Assembly (NCBI GenBank): GCA_050948905.1
Contig: JBMNES010000001.1
Coordinates: forward strand, 682,001-746,000
Origin: DTKD01 sp050948905
GTDB taxonomy: Bacteria > Armatimonadota > UBA5829
Direction of reading: 5' to 3'
Length of the DNA stretch: 64,000 nucleotides
The position numbers and the translations under genes were made by a program. Position 1 is the stretch's first letter; every line of letters begins with the position of its first letter. This document shows, in pieces, positions 1 to 8,313 of the stretch. The notes under the pieces were generated by a model that worked only from the letters and a program-made list of their open reading frames with translations, was not told the origin of the DNA and made no database searches.

Positions 1-716
1 ACACCAGTAACTACCGGTATAAACAGATACACCAAACCGAACAGCAAGCCAATGACCGTTCCCGTTGAGAACACCTGCCAGCGCCAGGACTCTTCCTTGC
101 TGCCCGCCTCGGCCAGCGCAGTTGCACCAGCCGCAGCGATCGGCGCCATAGGGAACGGCAGTCGCTCGATGTCGGATGTTACCTTAAATACGCAGAACCC
201 GCCGCCGATGGAGACCATCCTACTGGTAACTTCATAAAAGACCATCAGTAGGATAGGAATGACCCACGCATGCGTCAGGAATGTTCTCTGCGCCAGCGAA
301 GGGTCATTGGCGTGTGGAGCTACCCATGTAGGGATCAGTTTCGCCAGTTCGCCGATCTGCGGGCACTGCACCAGATACTGGTTCCAGATCATACCCGCGA
401 CGCCGCCTGCTCCACCTACTACACCACCAGCGATGTATATGAGCATATAGAGCTCTTGCCGCTTTAGTGGCTGGAAGGAACGCCGAGCAAGCTCTGCGAA
501 CAGTACTACAGTAACCCACGACGCGGCCGGCCCCAGGCCCTGACCTGCGACCAGACCCAGATACATCGCCCCCGGCATCATGATCAGACCGACAAACAGC
601 GCTCCGATTACTGTTCGGATCGTAAACCCGTCTTCAAATTCCTGACGCTGTACATCGTCTCCAGAGACTTCCTCCAGAGCTTCTCGGGCTTTTGCAATAT
701 CGTTGATTTCAGCCAA
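1..716 (-). CDS. OPT-like multi-pass membrane transporter, truncated by window edge
   Basis: The frame is open from a TTG at 716 to the left edge, giving about 238 residues of the N-terminal part. I chose TTG because an AGAGG-type ribosome site lies about 8 nt upstream and no ATG fits. After a charged N-terminus there are several hydrophobic helices, with stretches such as MYLGLVAGQGLGPAAS, LYMLIYIAGG and RLPFPMAPIAAAGATALAE. These resemble the helix/re-entrant style of the oligopeptide transporter (OPT) superfamily and related uncharacterised transporters. Only 36 nt separate it from the M28-FtsX gene upstream, so the two probably form one transcript. The substrate cannot be inferred, and the family assignment is tentative because the C-terminal half is missing. 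Confidence 0.5.
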   Translation of the reverse strand, partial: MAEINDIAKAREALEEVSGDDVQRQEFEDGFTIRTVIGALFVGLIMMPGAMYLGLVAGQGLGPAASWVTVVLFAELARRSFQPLKRQELYMLIYIAGGVVGGAGGVAGMIWNQYLVQCPQIGELAKLIPTWVAPHANDPSLAQRTFLTHAWVIPILLMVFYEVTSRMVSIGGGFCVFKVTSDIERLPFPMAPIAAAGATALAEAGSKEESWRWQVFSTGTVIGLLFGLVYLFIPVVTG

Positions 717-752
717 TGAACTCGCCTCTTCAGAGTTGTCAAATGTTCGCGC

Positions 753-3700
753 TTACGCCGGCGCCGCTTCGGTGCTGGTGGCAGCAGAAGCCGCATCGGT
801 GCTAGCAGCGAGATATTTCTCTCTCTCATCCGCTCGCATAGTCCTCCAGATGAGGAACTGCTTGCGAAGCGTGTTGAGGAAGCGTCTATTGACGCGCTTC
901 CAGTTAGATATGTCTCCACTCTCACGAGTGATCAGTAGATTCACTTCGAAGACATCTTCCATCGCAGTCGGCTCGGTGCGGAGCTTGACCATCTGACTTA
1001 CGCCCAGGTCGAAGGGGGCCAGCCAGGCCTTGCAGAAGATCGTATGCGCCTTACCAAACTCGGTGTCCTCAATGCCAATACCAACGTCCTGAGTTACGAA
1101 GTCGCCGATGGAATACTCTTCATACGCGCCGAACCACTCCTGCAGGAAGCTGTTGACTCCTCTTGCCTGAGCGCCCGTAACGGCGAACGGCAGCGTAATC
1201 TTCCAGTCGTCTCCAACCGGCTCCGGAACCTGCCAGGACCGGTCGATGGCCGGAGTAGCAACTTCAGACGCTTTCCGAGCAGGATACAACGTGCTGAGAA
1301 GCACCACCGCGACTACGACCAGAGTCGAACTTACAGCCGACATAGAGGAGAAGTTCAGATACAGCCCTGGCAGCCAGCCTGTGGCGCTGAGTATCTTACT
1401 GACCGTCTGACCAATTACATACCCAGCCACAGCCCCCAGGTTCGCGTAGACCATAGACTCCGCAATAAACAGAATAGCGATATGGTTAGGCGCAAGGCCG
1501 ATAGCGCTGAAGATTCCGATCTCCTTGACTCTTTCAAACACCGAGCCAAGCATGGTGTTGAGAACGATCAGCGCGGCAATCAACACCGGGATAAACACGT
1601 TGCTGAAGCCCTTTGACGCGCTGGAGCCAATGGAACTATACCGGAAGATCGAGTTGCCCACTCCGGCATAGAGGTTCAGACCCAGCCTCGGCATCAACGA
1701 ATCAAGCTGATCCTGGACTTCCTCAGCGGTGGCGTATTTGATCGCGATAGACTTAAGCTCGCCGCCCATTCCCATCAAAGTGTCATACGGCACGATGAAG
1801 CAGTTCGAGGGTTCATGGTGAACGTATTCCTTGAAACCAGCCTCACCGCCGGACTGTTGACCGCCACCCTGTTTGCTCATCAAAATGAAGTCGACAGGAG
1901 TGGTCGGTTCGTTATCGAGGTCCTTAATTTTCTTAAAGACGTCATTTTTGACTATCGCAACGACCGTGTAGCGCGCACCGCCGAACATCACCTGGGCCTT
2001 GCCGACCTCGGCAGGGGTAATCTCCAGCTTTTCGGCCATCGTGTCGGGAATGATCATGCTATACGGATCGACCGTATCGGAAACCCGTTTGCCGTTTTTG
2101 TAGCCGAACCAGTCTCCGGCCAAAAACGCCCTCTTGTTAGAGGTCTCAAAGTCCATAATCTCAGCTTCGTCCGGGACCATACCTACTGCAGCACGTGCGT
2201 CGTAGCTGAGCTTGCCCTTGCGAACCGTCAGGAATGACTGCTCACCGAGCGTCGTTCCGAAGAACCAGGCTCTTGGCGCGACCGGATATACCTTGCCGCG
2301 TTTGCCTTCATTACCGAACTCGTCTTTAAGGAGCCTGTATGCGATTTCCTGCTGCGACTCCCACATAGCTCCTCGGATCATAATACCGTCGTAGATATGG
2401 GTATCAGCATCCTTGCGAGCCGGGACCTTGTTGAACCTCAGTGTCGATACAATCGAAGTAAACGAAAGCACCGTAAATGTCAGCAGTACCAACGTGATAC
2501 AGGTCAACACCGTCCTGGCTTTTCTGCGTCTCATGTTGGATATACCAAGTGAGAACGCCGCCGCCGCTACGCTCATTCGACCGATATCGGCCTTATGAAC
2601 ACCACTGACGGATCTATTAAACTGCTTCAACTGCTCCTCGAACTTGCTGGTAACGATGAAGATTACCAATATACTGAGCGCGAGCATAATAAACGCGATC
2701 AGAATAATGAACGAGTTGCCAAGCAGCTTAAACGCCGGGTGAACCAGGTAGAATACCAGGAAGATAAACGCAAATATCAGGAAGAACGCAAGAATCTGTT
2801 TATACAGATCCGGGAACGCAAAGAACAGCCGCTCGATAAAGAACGCAAACGGCAGAATAAGGAACAGATAGAAGATAACCCCGTTGACCACGTCCTGCGC
2901 GGTGCTGAAAACCCCAGGATATGCCCGGGCCTCGTAGCCCCACGACGCGCGGCAATAAGAGTCGAAGACGCTATAGTTTAAACTGCCCTTGGCGGCATCT
3001 GCGCTGTCAAGCAGCTTGCGTGCCTGGCCGTGCAGTTCACTGAGACCCTCGTTAATAATCCCCTTAGACTCGAGGCTCCCCAGACGATACTGGTCAAGCT
3101 TCCACATGTCGTTGGCGACTTTGTAAGCGGTCTCGTCGAGAGTGCCACCGTCGTTTACATCGTAACCTATGCCTTCAGGCGCCGGCATCGGCTGCACAAA
3201 CAGCTTTTTAGTACCCTCTGGAAGAGCTGAAGTGAGTTGTATATCGCCCCTCAACAGAGTGGGGTTATTGTAAGCCAGCTTGAACTGGCAGTAGTTAGTC
3301 CCCTCGCACTTCTTGTCCGTAAAGACGCCCTGCACGAAGACCTGCATCGGGTCGCCAGTGGAGATAAATTGCGCCGCAGTTGCTTCAATAGTCCTCTTTT
3401 CACTGGCGAGATTAATCCATACTTTGTCAGACTTGGGCATCTGCGTGAGCAACGGCCCGCCCTGATCAAGGGATCCGGCTTGATCCGGAGCCATATAGTT
3501 GACTCCTTTGCAGGCGGCATTGTCGTATACGCCCTCAGCAGTCTGCTTAACCGGGTTAAAGCCGACATTCACTTTGTGGATTACAGTGACTACATTGGCT
3601 GGCAGAACTTTGTCATCAACGGTCTTTACATAAACCCTTGTGACGTCATTGACCAGCTTAACCGGCACCGCATCTCCAGCTTTCCAGTCTCGCGGCAAAG

Positions 3701-6700
3701 GCTTGGACTCGTCTCTGATATATTTGCTGTCCGGGAAATCGCTGGGCACGCATATATCGGAACTACCGAGCGTATCTGCCAGTTTCGCATTCAAATCTGG
3801 CAGGTAGTAGTCCTTGCCCTTGCACTCCTTGTCAAGATACAGCCCCTTCGCCTTTATATACCACGGCTTATCAAGCGACAGTATCTTGAACGGTTTAAGG
3901 CCCATAATAATAAGGCTGTCGAAACCTGTTTTTCTGCCATCGCGAACACTGACCGCCAACGAATCAATCTTCGTCGGGACAGGCTGCTTGTTGGCGTCAG
4001 ACTTCACAGGCTCATATATCTGGCGTGCAACGCTGACAATGCCAGCGTCCTGGAACGCCGCATCAGCCCCGGTAAGATCCCGGAAATAGTAGTTGGCGGA
4101 CTCGTCCTTTGTGTAACCCCTGCCCTCTTTCTTTATTTTGTAGACGCCAGCGAGTTCGTATTGCCACTCGTTGCCGTTAGGCAGAGCCCTTACATAGGTG
4201 TCCTTTACCGTAACCGGAATTACTTCGCCTTCGAGAGTCGAATTCAGCAGCAACAGTCTGTTTGCAGCCGGTCCGGCGCTCATAATCATCTTCAGACGAA
4301 TACGCTTAGTATCGGTAGACTGCGCCGCTTTTTGCCCGCTCTTAAGAGTATCTTCTGTGAAGATAACCGCCATGTCCTCGACATGCGGGTTCTGCGGCTC
4401 CGGCACCGCTACTGCAACGCCGAACTGCTTAGGTGCAGCGTTGGTATCGCCTTCGTATATGCTCATCCCGCCAAGCGCTCTTAGAGACTGCGGGTCGATA
4501 AGGTCATAAATAGAGGTCGCCTTGCAGTTGAAGACGATGATCGGCATGTCCTTGAAGCCGGTTGTAATCGGGAAACTGGTGGGATAGAACTCACCGTATG
4601 AACCCTGGTCAGGTGCGCATATAATGTCGCCATTGACCGGGTCGAGTTTATAAGCGCCGATAGAGGTCGGCTTCTGATATCCATACGCAGTCAGCGGCGC
4701 AACTCCCGGTATTTCGAAGTAGCCCTGATCCCTTGACGGGTTGCGGGAGTCAAACACCGGAGTAGTCTTGTCGATAATATTCGCGCGCACGCCCATAAAC
4801 GACTTGTGCGGGCTGCGCACCACTGCAAGGCAGTCCCCAACTCTCAGGTTAGGCACAAAGCTCTTGCGCGGGTCATACTGCACAACATTCCCGCTGAGTC
4901 TGGCAAATCCGCCCTGCAGACCCATCCTTGTGAACTTGCATGGCTCCTGCGAACCGAACTTGGTGATCGGCTTGTGCAGAACATAGACCTTTTTGGTGCC
5001 CGCAGGCAGAGGTTCAGTAAGCCTGATAGAGCCATCGGCCTTTGCCGCAAGCTGCTTCTCATCTCTAGGCTTATAATAGGTCTTGCCCTTGGTGTTTTTG
5101 CTGACAAACACCCCTCGCACATAACCCAATGTCAGCGGATCGGAGACTTTAATACTGCGTGAGTCGATAACGCTGGCCGTCATCACTTCTTCGTCAAGGG
5201 CCAGGTTGGAATCGTGGAACCACTGATCGATAAGACATCCAAGCAGGGTAACTTGCTTAGTCAGGTTGTCAAAATTTATCTTATCTCGGGTATCAAACGG
5301 GGTATCGGTCATCTGGCGCCCGTCGTCAATGGAGACGAACGATATGCCCTTACCACCCGCAAGGGTCACAACCTCGCTGTCCAGAGCAAACTTGCCAGGG
5401 ATAAAGTTGCGCCAGTTCTTACCTGAAATCGGGTTAACCCCATCGGCGAAGCGCGAGGCTCGATCGTCGAAGAAACCTAAAGCAGCCGCAACTCGCTCAG
5501 AGTTCTCACGACTCCGGCCAGCAATATCTGAGAACTTGCCCTGAATATCTTCTCGATAGTCGTAGAAATACCCCTTGTAGAATATCCCCACGCCCTGAGT
5601 CTGGCTGCTGAGGTCCAAGCCGCTCCAGAGGTAATAATCCCTGGGTTGATTAACCGGCTCGAAGCCTTTCGCCAACCTGGAATAAAGAACACCAGACGCA
5701 CACAACGATAACGCAAGCAAAAGCAACGGCAGGCCGACGATCCAGGGCCTGTTCTCCCTGACCAGCTTCAGCTTGCCCCAGATGAAGTTAACGACCCAGG
5801 CCAGAATCAGCAAAAATACCAGCGACACCGCAAGTGATGTCCAGCTACTCTTACCAGCAGGCCACGTTTTAGCCAACCACGCGCTGAATCCGCTGGGGGC
5901 GACGTAAGAGTCAATATGACTCTCCATAAACGCTCGCATGCCGGCAAGGCCCTGATAGTGCCCGCTGGTGGCGACGAACATAACCGAACGTTTAGGAGCG
6001 AACCTCGGGTCTTTATACAGGCGGGCCAGTTCAAGCAGGCCCGACATTCCACAAGTAGCTTCCGCACTCGGCGCAAGGGACGGCACCACAGAAGTGCCAT
6101 CATAGGAAGCATGCAGTACTATCCACTGCTTCTTAAGCACCGGATCGGTGCCCTCGATCTCGCCGACGATGTTTTTGGCTTCGACCTTCTCCCAAGGCAT
6201 CTTACAATAGACTCGCGCCTCAAGCTGAGGCCTCTTTGCGGCGTCAACTCCGGCATAGCGCTTGTCCATCTCAGCCAGCATCCCTCGAATCTCAGCCGCA
6301 TCGGTCTTTGAAATCCAGAAACGCGGCATAGAGACCGGGATAGCGCTGAACTTGGCCTCTGCCTCGCCTCGCATAGTCGCGTCCGGCTCGACAAACAACA
6401 AGACCTTCGCGCCCAATCTCGGGGCGTTCAGCCATTCTGTGCCCGAATTAAAATCGACCAGCGCAGCGCTGCCTGCCACGACCTTATCATCGAAATCAGG
6501 CAATCTTCCACCCTTGCCGTCTATAACGTGAACCTGAAGCCCGTCCGGAGGCAGGTGGCTGGTGCGAACGAGGTTAGGCCACAAAGCATAGATAGTAAAC
6601 TGCCGACCGTTAATAACGATCTTCGAGCCTTCATCTATCGGAACCGTAACCTTAAAGCTCTCGGCCTTAACGTTGGATAACCCAATACTGCGGAACTGCT

Positions 6701-7010
6701 TCTCGACATAATCAGCCGCCTCGGCACAGCCAGGGTATCCGACAACACGTGACGGGAAGGCGGACAGCGCGTTGACATCAGCGGCCATTCGCTTCGAGTC
6801 GATGGATGCAGCGATATCTCTATAGCGCTCCTTCACCGCCGGAGCACAATCCGGGGTCGGTTCCGCCGGTTTGACTACGACTTTGGAGGCCCTGGCAACC
6901 TCTTGTTTGCCCTGTCCCGGAAGATAGTTCCAGAAACACAACACGAGGAATGTCAGAACGATTATCGCTAGGATAAGTAGATTTGAGGTCCTGTATTTAC
7001 TGATCGCCAT
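753..7010 (-). CDS. Giant M28-peptidase-like / FtsX-type permease fusion protein
   Basis: The product has 2085 residues. The start is the ATG of MAISKYRTSN: a basic N-terminus and a membrane anchor (about residues 10-30) follow, and GGAAGGAG lies immediately upstream. An ATG 12 codons earlier is possible. Residues about 50-380 resemble an M28 aminopeptidase fold (LHASYDG, then GMSGLLELARL, then RSVMFVATSG). The usual metal ligands (the Asp of GANDNASG and the EE pair) are replaced, so it is probably not a protease. Two helices follow near 390-440. A long extracytoplasmic region then carries several repeats with a G-V/L-F/Y...C-K-G...YY pattern. More helices lie at about 1370-1457. A MacB/FtsX-type permease domain (RRKARTVLTC helix; VFERVKEIGIFSAIGL; three further helices) occupies about 1490-1990. 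FtsX permeases normally pair with an ABC ATPase; none is adjacent. The downstream partner is the OPT-like gene. Confidence 0.8.
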   Translation of the reverse strand: MAISKYRTSNLLILAIIVLTFLVLCFWNYLPGQGKQEVARASKVVVKPAEPTPDCAPAVKERYRDIAASIDSKRMAADVNALSAFPSRVVGYPGCAEAADYVEKQFRSIGLSNVKAESFKVTVPIDEGSKIVINGRQFTIYALWPNLVRTSHLPPDGLQVHVIDGKGGRLPDFDDKVVAGSAALVDFNSGTEWLNAPRLGAKVLLFVEPDATMRGEAEAKFSAIPVSMPRFWISKTDAAEIRGMLAEMDKRYAGVDAAKRPQLEARVYCKMPWEKVEAKNIVGEIEGTDPVLKKQWIVLHASYDGTSVVPSLAPSAEATCGMSGLLELARLYKDPRFAPKRSVMFVATSGHYQGLAGMRAFMESHIDSYVAPSGFSAWLAKTWPAGKSSWTSLAVSLVFLLILAWVVNFIWGKLKLVRENRPWIVGLPLLLLALSLCASGVLYSRLAKGFEPVNQPRDYYLWSGLDLSSQTQGVGIFYKGYFYDYREDIQGKFSDIAGRSRENSERVAAALGFFDDRASRFADGVNPISGKNWRNFIPGKFALDSEVVTLAGGKGISFVSIDDGRQMTDTPFDTRDKINFDNLTKQVTLLGCLIDQWFHDSNLALDEEVMTASVIDSRSIKVSDPLTLGYVRGVFVSKNTKGKTYYKPRDEKQLAAKADGSIRLTEPLPAGTKKVYVLHKPITKFGSQEPCKFTRMGLQGGFARLSGNVVQYDPRKSFVPNLRVGDCLAVVRSPHKSFMGVRANIIDKTTPVFDSRNPSRDQGYFEIPGVAPLTAYGYQKPTSIGAYKLDPVNGDIICAPDQGSYGEFYPTSFPITTGFKDMPIIVFNCKATSIYDLIDPQSLRALGGMSIYEGDTNAAPKQFGVAVAVPEPQNPHVEDMAVIFTEDTLKSGQKAAQSTDTKRIRLKMIMSAGPAANRLLLLNSTLEGEVIPVTVKDTYVRALPNGNEWQYELAGVYKIKKEGRGYTKDESANYYFRDLTGADAAFQDAGIVSVARQIYEPVKSDANKQPVPTKIDSLAVSVRDGRKTGFDSLIIMGLKPFKILSLDKPWYIKAKGLYLDKECKGKDYYLPDLNAKLADTLGSSDICVPSDFPDSKYIRDESKPLPRDWKAGDAVPVKLVNDVTRVYVKTVDDKVLPANVVTVIHKVNVGFNPVKQTAEGVYDNAACKGVNYMAPDQAGSLDQGGPLLTQMPKSDKVWINLASEKRTIEATAAQFISTGDPMQVFVQGVFTDKKCEGTNYCQFKLAYNNPTLLRGDIQLTSALPEGTKKLFVQPMPAPEGIGYDVNDGGTLDETAYKVANDMWKLDQYRLGSLESKGIINEGLSELHGQARKLLDSADAAKGSLNYSVFDSYCRASWGYEARAYPGVFSTAQDVVNGVIFYLFLILPFAFFIERLFFAFPDLYKQILAFFLIFAFIFLVFYLVHPAFKLLGNSFIILIAFIMLALSILVIFIVTSKFEEQLKQFNRSVSGVHKADIGRMSVAAAAFSLGISNMRRRKARTVLTCITLVLLTFTVLSFTSIVSTLRFNKVPARKDADTHIYDGIMIRGAMWESQQEIAYRLLKDEFGNEGKRGKVYPVAPRAWFFGTTLGEQSFLTVRKGKLSYDARAAVGMVPDEAEIMDFETSNKRAFLAGDWFGYKNGKRVSDTVDPYSMIIPDTMAEKLEITPAEVGKAQVMFGGARYTVVAIVKNDVFKKIKDLDNEPTTPVDFILMSKQGGGQQSGGEAGFKEYVHHEPSNCFIVPYDTLMGMGGELKSIAIKYATAEEVQDQLDSLMPRLGLNLYAGVGNSIFRYSSIGSSASKGFSNVFIPVLIAALIVLNTMLGSVFERVKEIGIFSAIGLAPNHIAILFIAESMVYANLGAVAGYVIGQTVSKILSATGWLPGLYLNFSSMSAVSSTLVVVAVVLLSTLYPARKASEVATPAIDRSWQVPEPVGDDWKITLPFAVTGAQARGVNSFLQEWFGAYEEYSIGDFVTQDVGIGIEDTEFGKAHTIFCKAWLAPFDLGVSQMVKLRTEPTAMEDVFEVNLLITRESGDISNWKRVNRRFLNTLRKQFLIWRTMRADEREKYLAASTDAASAATSTEAAPA

Positions 7011-7157
7011 ACTCCTTCCCCTGGATAATATGGAAAAGGATTCCATCCGATGCGACGCGCCAGATAATTCGACGCGCAAACATGCGGGAATCGTGAGACG
7101 TCTTAAAATCGAATTGCCCGAAGTGGAGAAACCTACAGTCGGCAATCGCGTGGATGC

Positions 7158-7187
7158 ATTATAGCACAGCAATAGATAGTGACGCAA
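7158..7187 (-). promoter_or_regulatory. Promoter of the M28-FtsX gene
   Basis: The minus strand reads TTGCGT, 18 nt, TATAAT, and the -10 box is preceded by TGC, an extended -10. It lies about 150 nt upstream of the ATG at 7010, inside the divergent region shared with the exported-protein gene at 7282. The sigma-70 match is direct; its use is inferred. Confidence 0.5.
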
Positions 7188-7281
7188 CAACTCTTTCCAC
7201 ACTATTTCACACCATTTTTCAGTCATTTCCAGGCTATTTGCCTGAATCAGGCAGCAAAGATGCGTGTTAGAGGGACATGAG

Positions 7282-8016
7282 ATGGATATACTCAGATATG
7301 CTCGCACATTCGGAGGTAAGATATTGCTTCGAATCCTGCTAATCGTTGTAGCATTGACGCTGTATATGCCGGCAGCCACAACAGCCCAAACCGACGAGCA
7401 GCCTTCCAGTACGACAATGGCTGAGTTTTTTAGCGCCATGGAAGGAGACTGGGTGGGAGTATGCCGCCAAACGACCGATGGCAAACCACTCGAAGATAAA
7501 TACTTCCAGGCGACTGTTCAAAAACAGCCAAACGGTTCAATTGAGGCCAGCTTCGTATACTATAACGTCAACCCAAAAGGCGTGATGACGAGAATAGGCG
7601 GCTCAAACATCAGAACCACTATTGCTGCGGATGGGCTTACGGCGGTCAGCACTATAACGGGCAGTGGGGAACTGTTGCTCGACAAGAAACCAAAGAGGCA
7701 GGAACACCTTTTAACCGAGACAGTCACCTGCATCCAACCCGGGTGTCTGCAAGCGAAAGGTGATGGTACCCTAAAAGTCTACGGCACACCTTTAGGAATC
7801 GGGCAATCCGGCAAGGTTCGCGAGGATATCAGCAGATGGACCCTGACCAATGATACCCTTTCGATCACGCATAATCTAAATATCGTCTTCAGAGCTTTAT
7901 GCTTCAGCAAAACGGTCAGAATAGACGCCGAATACACCGCTATCCGAGGCAAGGAATTGTCCAGCAAAATCGCAAGATTAAGCAAGCTGATATCAAACGG
8001 CGCCTCAACGCAGTGA
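7282..8016 (+). CDS. Exported hypothetical protein, possibly lipocalin-like
   Basis: The product has 244 residues. The ATG at 7282 was chosen because AGAGGG lies 7 nt upstream; a GTG at 7264 would start before that site. The N-terminus has a basic stretch and a hydrophobic segment ending near TTAQTDEQ, a likely signal peptide of about 35 residues. The mature part begins with EFFSAMEGDWVGVCRQ and is rich in short strand-like segments. The G-x-W opening is reminiscent of lipocalin or heme-binding beta barrels, but I cannot place it in a named family. Several cysteines (CRQ, CIQPGC, LCFSK) could form disulfides outside the cytoplasm. It is transcribed divergently from the M28-FtsX gene, so the two may share regulation; no direct functional link is visible. 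Confidence 0.7.
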   Translation: MDILRYARTFGGKILLRILLIVVALTLYMPAATTAQTDEQPSSTTMAEFFSAMEGDWVGVCRQTTDGKPLEDKYFQATVQKQPNGSIEASFVYYNVNPKGVMTRIGGSNIRTTIAADGLTAVSTITGSGELLLDKKPKRQEHLLTETVTCIQPGCLQAKGDGTLKVYGTPLGIGQSGKVREDISRWTLTNDTLSITHNLNIVFRALCFSKTVRIDAEYTAIRGKELSSKIARLSKLISNGASTQ

Positions 8017-8313
8017 AGGGAATGCGAAAACCCGAACGAGTTCGGCGTCGCTAGAGTTATATTGTGCAGGTTGTGCAGGTGGCGATTCGGAGATCGCCGT
8101 TTAGAGGTTGGAAGCTGGAGGTTAGAGGTTGGGGCGTGATCCTGCGACTTCGCGCAGGATGACATAATCGGCGGCGCTTCTATCAGCGAAAGCATACATA
8201 TTAAAAGGTGGCGATCCGGAGATCGCCACCTATCATTTTTACGACGATTTAAAGATCGCCACCTATCATTTTTACGGCGATTTAAAGATCGCCACCTGCT
8301 GTTCTCTCAGGAC
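8017..8313. repeat. Intergenic cluster of palindromic repeats
   Basis: The gap between convergent genes holds a GGTGGCGA-type hairpin at 8079-8099, an 8-bp hairpin ATCCTGCG/CGCAGGAT at 8139-8160, a second GGTGGCGA hairpin at 8207-8230, and two degenerate copies that repeat 'cgatttaaagatcgccacc' to about 8300. No gene is seen here. The hairpins may help terminate transcription from both sides. Confidence 0.7.

Noticed and set aside
3237..4484. 415-residue plus-strand ORF
   Set aside because: It lies entirely within the M28-FtsX gene in the opposite frame, with no ribosome site or recognisable domain.
7011..7484. N-terminal extension of the M28-FtsX protein to 7484
   Set aside because: It would cross the TATAAT promoter and the divergent gene at 7282, and the added residues look non-coding. 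The signal-anchor start at 7010 is better.
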